A stretch of DNA of 11,457 bases from Clostridia bacterium (lineage in GTDB: Bacteria; Bacillota; Clostridia; UBA1381). The notes beneath the pieces are model-generated. The model was not told the DNA's origin. It saw only the letters and a list, made by a program, of their open reading frames with translations, and made no database searches. Positions 1-6,000 of the stretch are shown piece by piece; positions within the stretch are counted from its first letter, which is position 1; every line of letters starts with the position of its first letter. The DNA lies in NCBI GenBank assembly GCA_900756545.1, contig CAAEKO010000019.1:1-11457 (forward strand), given 5' to 3'. The translations under genes and the position numbers were made by a program.

Positions 1-440
1 ATATCTTCAAAATCTTCAGTTTTTATAATATCGTAGCCGTCACAAACATTGTTGTTGACTGCGGAATAAATGTACACAGAGTTGATATATGTGTTAATTC
101 CCTTATACTTCTGTATTTCTGCACATACATTATCCTTCAGATTATAAAATAAATCAATGCTGTTCTGTCCCAGCATAAAATTACGGACATCATAATCTAC
201 CATTAATTTTGAAATAATGTATTCTATCTCCCGGAAGCTTTTTTCACACATAGTCTCAAAATTTTTATTTGTCGTTTCATTGATTGTGTCTATCTCCTTT
301 CGGATGTTACTCATAGCACTATTGTACAAATAAACAACGACAAATATCAGAATCAAACACATTAGTATAAAAAATTCAATAAAGCTTTTTAAAAATATTC
401 CTTTTAATTTCAGCCTCTTCCTTTTTAAATTCAAAACCAT
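1..440 (-). CDS. Membrane-anchored sensor protein, N-terminal part (cut by window edge)
   Basis: An open frame starts at ATG 440-438 and runs off the left edge after 146 codons. The start follows AAGAGG, only 4 bases away, so the TTG two codons further in is a possible alternative. The protein begins with a very basic stretch (residues 6-18, mostly K/R/L), then one strong membrane helix at about 20-39, then a hydrophilic region predicted to lie outside the membrane. That region includes a helical part (about 45-75) and a segment reading INSVYIYS at about 116-123. This layout (basic start, one helix, extracytoplasmic segment with a 'VYIYS'-type strand) is typical of clostridial two-component sensor kinases of the YesM type and of membrane-bound AraC-type regulators with Cache-like sensors. 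The output domain lies outside the window, so the two cannot be told apart. It has its own promoter at 472-500. Confidence 0.75.
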   Translation of the reverse strand, partial: MVLNLKRKRLKLKGIFLKSFIEFFILMCLILIFVVVYLYNSAMSNIRKEIDTINETTNKNFETMCEKSFREIEYIISKLMVDYDVRNFMLGQNSIDLFYNLKDNVCAEIQKYKGINTYINSVYIYSAVNNNVCDGYDIIKTEDFED

Positions 441-660
441 ACACCTCTTGAGAGCATATAATACATAAATAATTATAGCATACCCAAAAAAACGATACAA
501 GTATAAAAATTCGGTATAATGTAGAAATAATGTATCTCATTCATTTCTGATTATTATTTTTTAATCTAAATTTTTGCTTAGTAATTTAACTTAATCGCTG
601 GCAAACTACGCTCTGTCATTCGTGGTTCGTCCGCTTTGTGTGCTGGTAACATATTCCTCC
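441..660. other. Intergenic region between sensor gene and flavodoxin terminator
   Basis: This gap holds the sensor gene promoter and A/T-rich DNA. It also contains a minus-strand frame of 24 codons (652-578) that begins just after the terminator T-run, with GGAGG only 3 bases before its ATG. I see no family resemblance in that peptide and do not call it a gene. No RNA gene was recognised. Confidence 0.4.
472..500 (-). promoter_or_regulatory. Promoter of the partial sensor gene
   Basis: On the minus strand a perfect -10 box TATAAT (477-472) is preceded by TGC, giving an extended -10. It lies 17 bases downstream of TTGTAT (500-495), which matches the -35 consensus at its first three bases. 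The start codon at 440 is about 30 bases downstream of the -10. Assigned by eye. Confidence 0.6.
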
Positions 661-711
661 AAAAAAAGTAACTGGCGGCCGACACATATGTCGGCCGCCT
701 TATATATTACT
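661..711 (-). terminator. Rho-independent terminator of the feo/flavodoxin cluster
   Basis: A perfect 11-bp stem (674-684 with 689-699, loop CATA) is GC-rich. An outer 5-bp stem (AGUAA with UUACU, 711-707 with 671-667) extends it on the minus-strand transcript and runs straight into a U tract (667-661). It lies just after the flavodoxin stop codon at 721 and so closes the cluster. In the plus direction the following sequence is T/A-mixed, so termination that way would be weaker. Confidence 0.85.
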
Positions 712-720
712 CTCTGTGAT

Positions 721-1152
721 TTACATTTTCGCTGCTGTTTTTCCAAGCTCGCGGCACTGATTTGTTCCATCGCCGTCGGGTGCTTCATTTACAATCAAGC
801 CCTCTCCGCCAATAAGCTTTGCTCCTGCAGCAGTTACCCGTTCCTCCCAACTGCGCATCCATTCGCCGTCGCCCCAGCCATAAGAACCGAAAAGCGCAAC
901 ATTTTTACCGGATAATTTTGATTCGAGCCCAGTAAAGAACGGTTCAAATTCATTTTCCTCCAACACCTCCGCACCCATAGCCGGACAACCGAGAATCAGT
1001 GTATCGTAACGCGCCGCGTCATCTGCTGAAATCTCCGAAACATTAAAAAATTTCGTATCTGAATTTATCTCTTTTGCACCCTCTAATATTGCCATTGCCA
1101 TGGTTTCAGTATTGCCTGTACCACTCCAATAAATAATTGCTGTTTTACTCAT
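721..1152 (-). CDS. Flavodoxin, short-chain clostridial type
   Basis: A 143-residue FMN-binding electron carrier. It should replace ferredoxin as a low-potential donor in the cytoplasm when iron is scarce. The phosphate-binding loop SGTGNTE is at residues 10-16. The first FMN-ring loop contains CPAMGAE (56-62) and the second GSYGWGDGEW (89-98) with the stacking Trp; both closely resemble the Clostridium beijerinckii flavodoxin as I remember it (about 138 residues). The ATG at 1152 is preceded by AAAGGAGG, a strong ribosome binding site. It is the last gene of the iron cluster, 70 bases after the DUF3793 gene, and a strong terminator follows. Its place in a feo cluster fits iron-limited expression. 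That is inference, because the nearest GTTAG-type operator lies upstream of DUF3793, not directly before this gene. Confidence 0.95.
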   Translation of the reverse strand: MSKTAIIYWSGTGNTETMAMAILEGAKEINSDTKFFNVSEISADDAARYDTLILGCPAMGAEVLEENEFEPFFTGLESKLSGKNVALFGSYGWGDGEWMRSWEERVTAAGAKLIGGEGLIVNEAPDGDGTNQCRELGKTAAKM

Positions 1153-1188
1153 GATGTAAAACCTCCTTTAAGATTTTTTATATAACAA

Positions 1189-1209
1189 ATTATCAAGGCT
1201 TATGATAAT
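1189..1209. promoter_or_regulatory. Inverted repeat upstream of flavodoxin gene
   Basis: ATTATCA-N7-TGATAAT is a perfect 7-bp-arm inverted repeat in the 70-base gap between the DUF3793 and flavodoxin genes. It could be an operator or a small mRNA hairpin. It uses the same words as a Fur box but in the opposite arrangement (a Fur box reads TGATAAT-N-ATTATCA), so I do not call it a Fur site. Confidence 0.3.
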
Positions 1210-1222
1210 ATTGTCTTCCGAT

Positions 1223-1774
1223 TTATGCCGCACAGAATACTTGCGCAAGCGTTTTACCCTGTGCCAAACGTTTTATAATAGCATTCCGGCAGATGTTATA
1301 CCTTGCAAACAATTTTTTTGCTTCCTCAGCGTTTTTATAGACCTTCCACTCTCCCGTAAGAAGGCAGCCTTCATTTCTATGATGAATAAATCCGTAGATA
1401 TCATGAGCTGGATAACCCAAAAACGCACCGATTTCATGGGGGAAATTTGTATTATCAAGTCTGGATTTCAACCTTTGTATATCATCGTCCAGCACTGCTT
1501 CAGGTTCATATCCGAATGAACATAATAAGCTCCTTATCTCGCCGCGCTGCAAATATCGGCTCAGCACTTTGCTCCTATAAACCATTACAAGTACACGTTT
1601 CTCACATTCACAAAGAATTTCAAAGTAAATATCTCTGCAATTTAACTGGTTATTCAGTTGCGCAATTATCGCATGTACATCCGGTATTTTGTCTTTATAA
1701 CACGCCACAATATTAGCAGGTTTAATTCCGGCAAGCGCCGGGCCACAATAATATGCAATTATATTTTCGATCAT
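1223..1774 (-). CDS. DUF3793 family protein
   Basis: A 183-residue soluble protein with no signal peptide or membrane segment. I recognise the DUF3793 family from its conserved core: HEIG (113-116), GYP (120-122), an Asp at 125, GFI (128-130), a Cys at 137 and GEWKVY (141-146), followed by a helix rich in A/K/E. The function of the family is unknown. Members are often found in Clostridia beside flavodoxin or iron genes (general recollection, not searched). Several cysteines (10, 25, 46, 55, 57, 85, 137, 162, 181) could bind metal or a cofactor, but no clear motif is visible. ATG at 1774 follows AAGAGGTG. The preceding gap (1775-1824) holds a GTTAG-type palindrome and a possible internal promoter, so this gene and the flavodoxin may form a separately controlled sub-operon. 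Confidence 0.85.
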   Translation of the reverse strand: MIENIIAYYCGPALAGIKPANIVACYKDKIPDVHAIIAQLNNQLNCRDIYFEILCECEKRVLVMVYRSKVLSRYLQRGEIRSLLCSFGYEPEAVLDDDIQRLKSRLDNTNFPHEIGAFLGYPAHDIYGFIHHRNEGCLLTGEWKVYKNAEEAKKLFARYNICRNAIIKRLAQGKTLAQVFCAA

Positions 1775-1790
1775 ACTACACCTCTTTTAA

Positions 1791-1808
1791 AGTTAGTTTA
1801 TGCTAACT
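1791..1808. promoter_or_regulatory. Palindromic operator (site C) upstream of DUF3793-flavodoxin
   Basis: AGTTAG-TTTATG-CTAACT is a perfect 6-bp-arm palindrome with a 6-base spacer in the 50-base gap between the DUF2325 and DUF3793 genes. Its half-site and spacer equal those of site B at the feo promoter. On the minus strand TAAACT (1800-1795) is the same word that forms the feo -10 box, overlapping the half-site in the same way. The -35 position holds only a T-run, so an internal promoter here would be weak or activator-dependent. Confidence 0.6.
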
Positions 1809-1824
1809 CATGTGCAAAAAAAAT

Positions 1825-2112
1825 TTATACAACATTAAAATACTCATTCAGTGCATCATTTAGCGCACAGGCACTTGATGAATGGCAGTGTTTGATATAC
1901 GCTCCTGACTTTTGTGCCTGTTCCGACGCCACGTTTACCATTTTATGCGCAACGGTTCCCGTAAACACAATTACTACATCGGGATTTCCGATTTGATTTT
2001 TAAAGTTTGCAGGACATTGGGTAAACACCTTACATTTACAACCGTATTTTCTGCAAATTTCTTTATAGCGGCAATGCATTCTGTCATGCCCGCCCACAAT
2101 TACCACGCTCAT
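1825..2112 (-). CDS. DUF2325 family protein, small and cysteine-rich
   Basis: A 95-residue protein recognised as DUF2325 by VGGHDRM (6-12), IGNPD (41-45), FTGTVAHKM (50-58) and HCHSSSACAL (75-84). The N-terminal hydrophobic strand plus Gly-Gly suggests a Rossmann-like alpha/beta fold. No signal peptide or membrane helix, so it is probably cytoplasmic. It has seven cysteines (14, 20, 25, 27, 33, 76, 82); C25-x-C27 with C33, and C76/C82 near two histidines, could make a metal or redox site (inference). The family has no established function. ATG at 2112 follows GGAGG with a 6-base gap. It lies 31 bases after the DtxR-like gene, across a hairpin, so it is probably co-transcribed with it. Confidence 0.85.
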   Translation of the reverse strand: MSVVIVGGHDRMHCRYKEICRKYGCKCKVFTQCPANFKNQIGNPDVVIVFTGTVAHKMVNVASEQAQKSGAYIKHCHSSSACALNDALNEYFNVV

Positions 2113-2131
2113 ATTTCGCCTCCGTTTATTA

Positions 2132-2160
2132 CGGAAGCAGCCATTATCCGGCTGCTTCCG
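2132..2160 (-). repeat. Strong hairpin spanning the end of the regulator gene
   Basis: CGGAAGCAGCC (2132-2142) and GGCTGCTTCCG (2150-2160) form a perfect 11-bp stem with a 7-base loop. On the minus strand one arm encodes the last residues of the DtxR-like protein (EAA), the stop codon sits in the loop, and the other arm lies in the gap before the DUF2325 gene. No U tract follows, so it is not a standard terminator. It may act as a partial terminator, an RNA processing or stability element, or a device to lower translation downstream. Confidence 0.6.
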
Positions 2161-2518
2161 CCAAAATATAATTCGTCATATTTTCCGCATTCTCGTCTGT
2201 AAGGGAACACAGACAAACAATTGCATCGTTCCTTGCGCTGTCTTTCGAGCTGCCAAGCTTTTCAAGAAAAAAGGTATGCAAGGTAAGATATTGTACATAT
2301 AATTCTCCAGCCAATTTTGCCCCAAGCTTTGTGAATACAACACTTCCATCCCTGTGCTTTTCAATTAGATTCTCCGCCATCAAGGCAGGAAGCATATTTG
2401 ATATACTTGCCTTTTTAACATTAAGAGCCTTTGCTATATCTACCGAACGAATTTTATTGCCCTTTAATCCAAGCTCATAAATTATAAATAAATATTTTTT
2501 CTTTGTAGGAGCGAGCAC
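2144..2518 (-). CDS. DtxR/MntR-type transcriptional regulator with atypical metal site
   Basis: A 124-residue protein with the N-terminal layout of the DtxR/MntR family: helix with YLFIIYEL (9-16), winged helix-turn-helix covering RSVDIAKALNVKKASISNML (about 24-43), wing (about 55-63, VVFTKLG), then the helical dimerisation part. It is shorter than MntR (about 142) and has no SH3 domain like DtxR. Compared with B. subtilis MntR from memory, metal ligands D8, E11, H77, E99, E102 and H103 correspond here to K8, F11, L78, I100, L103 and C104; a Cys-x-Cys (102, 104) and H81 are nearby. It may therefore sense iron through Cys, respond to something else, or act without metal. The start is GTG 2518, placed 7 bases after AAGGAGG. 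It lies 52 bases after feoB and is the likely binder of the GTTAG palindromes. Confidence 0.85.
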   Translation of the reverse strand: MLAPTKKKYLFIIYELGLKGNKIRSVDIAKALNVKKASISNMLPALMAENLIEKHRDGSVVFTKLGAKLAGELYVQYLTLHTFFLEKLGSSKDSARNDAIVCLCSLTDENAENMTNYILAEAAG

Positions 2519-2570
2519 AACTGTTCCTCCTTTTCCCCAAAATAATATGTGCAGCGTACAAGAATACTTT

Positions 2571-5084
2571 TTATGCTTTTACTTTTACAATTGTTGTCAG
2601 CTTATTTGATTCTTTATACGGCTTGAATAGCATATATAACATAAATACAAGCACTGCTGCTGCAAATATTAAACCAATTATGTTTACTCCGCCTATAAAC
2701 AGCGCGCCAAACTGATTTATCATCAGTGAAATCGCATATGCAAATACGCACTGATAGCCAATCGCAAACCATGTCCATTTTGCGTTGTTCATCTCACGCT
2801 TAATTGCACCGATTGCCGCAAAACAGGGGGCGCACAGCAGGTTGAACACAAGGAATGAAAAACCGCTGACTGCTGTAAATGTCTCGGCAAGATTACCGTA
2901 AACCGTTCCCGTGCCACCGTACAGTATACCCATAGTACCGACAATATTTTCCTTTGCGACTAGCCCGGTAATCGATGCAACCGCCGCCTGCCAATTGCCC
3001 CAGCCGAGAGGCTTGAATATCCAAGCTATCGCATTTCCTATTACAGCAAGTATACTCGAATCTATCTGTTCCTCAGCAAGCATCATGAATTTTCCGTCAA
3101 CGAAGCCGAAGTATGTTGTAAACCATACAAGAATTGTTGAAAGCAGAATAATAGTTCCCGCCTTTTTGATAAATGACCAGCCTCTTTCCCACATACTGCG
3201 CAGAACATTTCCAAGCGTTGGCATATGATAACTTGGCAGCTCCATTACAAACGGAGCGGGATCACCGGCGAACATCTTCGTCTTTTTAAGAATAATACCA
3301 GAAATAATAATTGCAAGCATTCCTATAAAATATGCAGACGTTGCAACCCATGCCGAGCCGCTGAATATTGCGCCCGCAATCATTGCGATAAACGGTACCT
3401 TCGCGCCACACGGAATAAAGGTCGTAGTCATAATTGTCATTTTTCTGTCACGGTCATTTTCTATCGTTCTTGACGCCATAATACCCGGAACTCCGCAGCC
3501 GACACCAACAAGCATTGGGATAAATGATTTGCCGGAAAGTCCGAATTTTCTGAAAATCCTATCCAGCACAAACGCTATACGAGCCATATACCCGCACGCC
3601 TCTAAGAAGGCAAGAAGCAGGAACAATACAAGCATCTGCGGCACAAAGCCAAGCACCGCTCCGACGCCGGCGACAATTCCATCATTAATAAGTCCCTGTA
3701 ACCAATCTGCACAATTTATAGCAGTTAAACCGTTTTCAACCAAAACCGGAATGCCCGGAACCCACACGCCATAATCGGCAGGATCTGGTTCAGCGCAGTC
3801 ATATTCTTCATAAATCCGGATCGCATCCAGCAGATCTTCATATGATGCTGTGACCTCTTCATCCGCCATCGTCTCTTCATCAACGACTATGTAAGTAACT
3901 TCGTCAATAGCTTTAATCTCTTCATTGTCTGCAAATTCTTTCAGCGCTGACTTCGCCGTTACAGAATCAAAGTCTTCTGATTCTGTATCAAGAGCGGCCT
4001 CAACCACATCGGTATCAATACCATTTTCAGAAGCAAATTCTATGTATCCATTTACAACTTCAGAAGCGCCGCTGAATTCATCAGCTTTCTCCGAATACTC
4101 CGCCGACCCGATTCCAAATAAATGCCACCCATCGCCGAACAGTCCGTCGTTTGCCCAATCTGTCGCACTCGAACCGATTGTTACCATAGATATGTAATAT
4201 ACAAGGAACATAACAACCGCAAATATAGGAAGCCCAAGCCATCTGTTTGTTACTACCCTATCAATTTTATCCGAACTTGAAAGCTTTCCTGCATTCCTCT
4301 TTTTGTAGCAGCCCTTCATAAGCTGTGCGATATATACATATCTTTCATTCGTTATAATGCTCTCCGCATCATCGTCAAGCTCATCTTCCGCCGCCTTGAT
4401 ATCATTTTCAATATGCGACATGGTCTTTTCAGAAATATTAAGCGCCTCCATTGCCTTTGTATCGCGCTCAAAAATCTTTATTGCATACCACCTCTGCTGT
4501 TCCTCAGGCATATCGTGAACAACAGCTTCTTCAATGTGAGCAATTGCATGTTCAACTGCGCCGGAGAAGGTGTGCATAGGAACAGTTTTGCCGCTTTGTG
4601 CCGCTGAAATTGCCGCTTCAGCAGCTTCCATAATACCCGTGCCCTTCAACGCTGAAATCTCAACAATCTTGCATCCAAGCTCACGCGAAAGCTCGGCGAT
4701 ATTGATTTTATCGCCGTTCTTTCTTACAACATCCATCATGTTTATAGCAATAACAACCGGTATTCCAAGTTCTGTAAGCTGCGTGGTAAGATAGAGGTTT
4801 CTCTCTAAGTTAGTACCGTCTACAATATTCAATATTGCGTCCGGTCTTTCACCAATAAGATAGTTTCTTGCAACAACCTCCTCCAAGGTATACGGAGATA
4901 AAGAATAAATACCCGGAAGGTCGCAGATTGTAACGCCGTCATGCTTTTTTAACTTTCCTTCTTTTTTTTCAACTGTAACTCCCGGCCAGTTTCCAACAAA
5001 CTGGTTTGAGCCGGTCAACGCATTGAACAGCGTCGTTTTACCGCTGTTTGGGTTACCCGCAAGGGCAATTCGCAAATTCATCAT
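2571..5084 (-). CDS. feoB: Ferrous iron transporter FeoB with acidic loop insertion
   Basis: An 837-residue inner-membrane Fe(II) transporter. The cytoplasmic G domain has G1 GNPNSGKT (10-17), G3 DLPG (55-58), G4 NMMD (115-118) and G5 SAL (144-146), followed by the helical GDI-like linker (about 170-270). Membrane helices start at about 283. The Gate motifs with the conserved cysteines are present: VGCGVPGIMASR (527-538, C530), IPCGAKVPF (557-565, C559) and CAPCFAAIGAIKREM (751-765). Between the first helix and the conserved GIVAGVGAVLGFVPQM (469-484) lies an insertion of roughly 110 residues (about 328-438). In residues 331-438 I count 35 Asp/Glu against 5 Lys/Arg. The C-terminus ends in two helices and a short basic tail. 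Two ATGs in tandem (5084, 5081) follow AGAGG; the second has the better spacing (8). It follows feoA by 48 bases. Confidence 0.97.
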   Translation of the reverse strand: MMNLRIALAGNPNSGKTTLFNALTGSNQFVGNWPGVTVEKKEGKLKKHDGVTICDLPGIYSLSPYTLEEVVARNYLIGERPDAILNIVDGTNLERNLYLTTQLTELGIPVVIAINMMDVVRKNGDKINIAELSRELGCKIVEISALKGTGIMEAAEAAISAAQSGKTVPMHTFSGAVEHAIAHIEEAVVHDMPEEQQRWYAIKIFERDTKAMEALNISEKTMSHIENDIKAAEDELDDDAESIITNERYVYIAQLMKGCYKKRNAGKLSSSDKIDRVVTNRWLGLPIFAVVMFLVYYISMVTIGSSATDWANDGLFGDGWHLFGIGSAEYSEKADEFSGASEVVNGYIEFASENGIDTDVVEAALDTESEDFDSVTAKSALKEFADNEEIKAIDEVTYIVVDEETMADEEVTASYEDLLDAIRIYEEYDCAEPDPADYGVWVPGIPVLVENGLTAINCADWLQGLINDGIVAGVGAVLGFVPQMLVLFLLLAFLEACGYMARIAFVLDRIFRKFGLSGKSFIPMLVGVGCGVPGIMASRTIENDRDRKMTIMTTTFIPCGAKVPFIAMIAGAIFSGSAWVATSAYFIGMLAIIISGIILKKTKMFAGDPAPFVMELPSYHMPTLGNVLRSMWERGWSFIKKAGTIILLSTILVWFTTYFGFVDGKFMMLAEEQIDSSILAVIGNAIAWIFKPLGWGNWQAAVASITGLVAKENIVGTMGILYGGTGTVYGNLAETFTAVSGFSFLVFNLLCAPCFAAIGAIKREMNNAKWTWFAIGYQCVFAYAISLMINQFGALFIGGVNIIGLIFAAAVLVFMLYMLFKPYKESNKLTTIVKVKA

Positions 5085-5101
5085 TAAATCCTCTCTTTCA
5101 T

Positions 5102-5117
5102 ATTAGCCTTCACTAAC
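5102..5117. promoter_or_regulatory. Degenerate GTTAG palindrome (site D) between feoA and feoB
   Basis: ATTAG-CCTTCA-CTAAC has the same arm word and 6-base spacer as sites B and C, with one mismatch. It lies in the 48-base feoA-feoB gap. No promoter is evident there. It may be a weak extra binding site or chance. Confidence 0.35.
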
Positions 5118-5132
5118 CACATGTTAAAAAAA

Positions 5133-5354
5133 TTATTGAATTTCAATCATTTCAGCGTCCGCCTTGCGAAGCGAAAGTTCATAGCCACGGACAGTCACCT
5201 CTACAGGATCACCAAGCGGTGCAACCTTTCGGATATGTACGTCAACACCCTTTGTGATGCCCATATCCATAATTCTGCGTTTTACCGCACCTTCGCCGTG
5301 AAGTTTGACAACCTTAACCGTATCGCCGATTTTGGCTTGTCTTAATGTCTTCAT
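5133..5354 (-). CDS. feoA: FeoA family protein
   Basis: A 73-residue cytoplasmic SH3-like protein that works with FeoB in Fe(II) uptake. Family marks: RRIMDMGITKG (26-36), the loop PLGDPVEV (46-53) and the C-terminal strand YELSLRKADAEMIEI (58-72). Length is normal for FeoA. The ATG at 5354 follows AAGGAGG with a 9-base gap to the start. It lies 30 bases after a second FeoA-like gene and 48 bases before feoB, in one operon. Confidence 0.95.
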   Translation of the reverse strand: MKTLRQAKIGDTVKVVKLHGEGAVKRRIMDMGITKGVDVHIRKVAPLGDPVEVTVRGYELSLRKADAEMIEIQ

Positions 5355-5384
5355 ACCTTTCTTCCTCCTTGCTATTAATAAAAA

Positions 5385-5597
5385 TTACACCATAATTTTT
5401 TGGGCCATTTCTTCACTGATGGCAATCCGCGCATCCTTGACATTAACAATTACGTTTCCGCACAAAGCGCTTATGACTTTGACATTTCCGCCTACAACAA
5501 AGCCGAGAGTTTCAAGATGTTTTTTCACCTCCGGTTTACCACCGATTTTTTTAATGATGTTGTCTTCTCCTACATTTGCAAGTGTTAACGGCATCAT
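5385..5597 (-). CDS. Second FeoA-like protein, first gene of the feo operon
   Basis: A 70-residue protein of the FeoA type: GGKPEVKKHLETLGFVVG (19-36) matches the FeoA pattern of a helix followed by the LGF..G turn, then VKVIS strands and a C-terminal DARIAISEEMAQKI (55-68). It is clearly diverged from the other FeoA. Tandem FeoA-FeoA-FeoB sets are common in Firmicutes; in such sets the two copies may form a mixed partner for FeoB or have separate roles (inference). ATG 5597 follows GGAGG with a 6-base gap; a second in-frame ATG is at 5594. The promoter TSS is predicted about 75 bases upstream. Confidence 0.92.
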   Translation of the reverse strand: MMPLTLANVGEDNIIKKIGGKPEVKKHLETLGFVVGGNVKVISALCGNVIVNVKDARIAISEEMAQKIMV

Positions 5598-5647
5598 ATT
5601 TTACCTCCGTTTCTACTAGACTGCACTGACTTTAAATCTAAAACATC

Positions 5648-5667
5648 AGGTTAGCAACATCTAACCT
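5648..5667. promoter_or_regulatory. Palindromic operator (site B) in the feo leader
   Basis: AGGTTAG-CAACAT-CTAACCT has perfect 7-bp arms with a 6-base spacer. It lies at about +5 to +24 relative to the predicted feo transcription start, where a bound repressor would block promoter clearance. The arms resemble DtxR/IdeR-type half-sites (GGTTAG...CTAACC), though the spacer is longer than in the classical DtxR box. Confidence 0.7.
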
Positions 5668-5673
5668 TTACAA

Positions 5674-5697
5674 GAGTTAGTTTACCACAACTAACTC
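5674..5697. promoter_or_regulatory. Palindromic operator (site A) over the feo promoter
   Basis: GAGTTAGTT-N6-AACTAACTC has perfect 9-bp arms. It overlaps the -10 box and most of the promoter spacer, the classic place for a repressor. Counted by the GTTAG/CTAAC words the spacing is 10 rather than the 6 seen in sites B and C, so it may bind the dimer differently or bind two dimers. Its left part, AGTTAGTTTA, is identical to site C. Confidence 0.75.
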
Positions 5698-5707
5698 TTC
5701 ATGTCAA
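5679..5707 (-). promoter_or_regulatory. Promoter of the feo operon
   Basis: On the minus strand a perfect -35 TTGACA (5707-5702) is followed after exactly 17 bases by TAAACT (5684-5679) as -10. An A/T-only stretch with an 8-bp inverted repeat (AATATTTT with AAAATATT, 5706-5728) overlaps the upstream edge of the -35 box and could act as an UP element. Transcription should begin near 5672, giving a leader of about 75 bases. Confidence 0.8.
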
Positions 5708-6000
5708 TATTTTCTTTATAAAAATATTATATTTGTTAAATTTCTACTAAAATTAATAATGCTTGAGTCTTTTTCTACATATTATAACTCTAAAAATAGT
5801 TCTTCGGGTTGACATAGTTACTAATATCGGGGTATGTTTGCAGCGTTAAAATCCAACCCGCCTGTTACGTATCTTAAATCTTATCCCACGGCGAATTTTT
5901 TATAGTGTCCATTTTTTGATTTGTGAAGTCTTAAAAAAATTAAATTTTTGGAATATTACAAATCTCCGCTGCAAAGAATAAAGCTAAAGGAGAAGAAAAA
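5708..6000. other. Divergent intergenic region between feo and the small plus-strand gene
   Basis: A/T-rich DNA separating two divergent transcripts. It holds the UP-like sequence of the feo promoter and, on the plus strand, a candidate promoter at 5809-5838. That would give the small gene a leader of roughly 150 bases. I see no riboswitch or known RNA motif in the leader. Confidence 0.4.
5809..5838 (+). promoter_or_regulatory. Candidate promoter of the small plus-strand gene
   Basis: A perfect TTGACA (5809-5814) is followed after 18 bases by TATGTT (5833-5838), a four-of-six -10 match. It is the only good -35 box seen upstream of the gene at 6001. Confidence 0.45.

Noticed and set aside
578..652. 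24-codon minus-strand frame right after the flavodoxin terminator
   Set aside because: GGAGG is only 3 bases from the ATG, the peptide resembles nothing I know, and no promoter is seen.
622..915. Plus-strand frame of 97 codons
   Set aside because: It runs through the terminator hairpin and antisense to flavodoxin; an artefact of the other strand.
1189..1209. Fur box upstream of flavodoxin
   Set aside because: The half-sites are in the reverse arrangement and 7 bases apart, unlike the 7-1-7 Fur or PerR site.
2911..4794. Several plus-strand open frames opposite feoB
   Set aside because: They are antisense to a strongly conserved gene, lack ribosome binding sites and show no family features.
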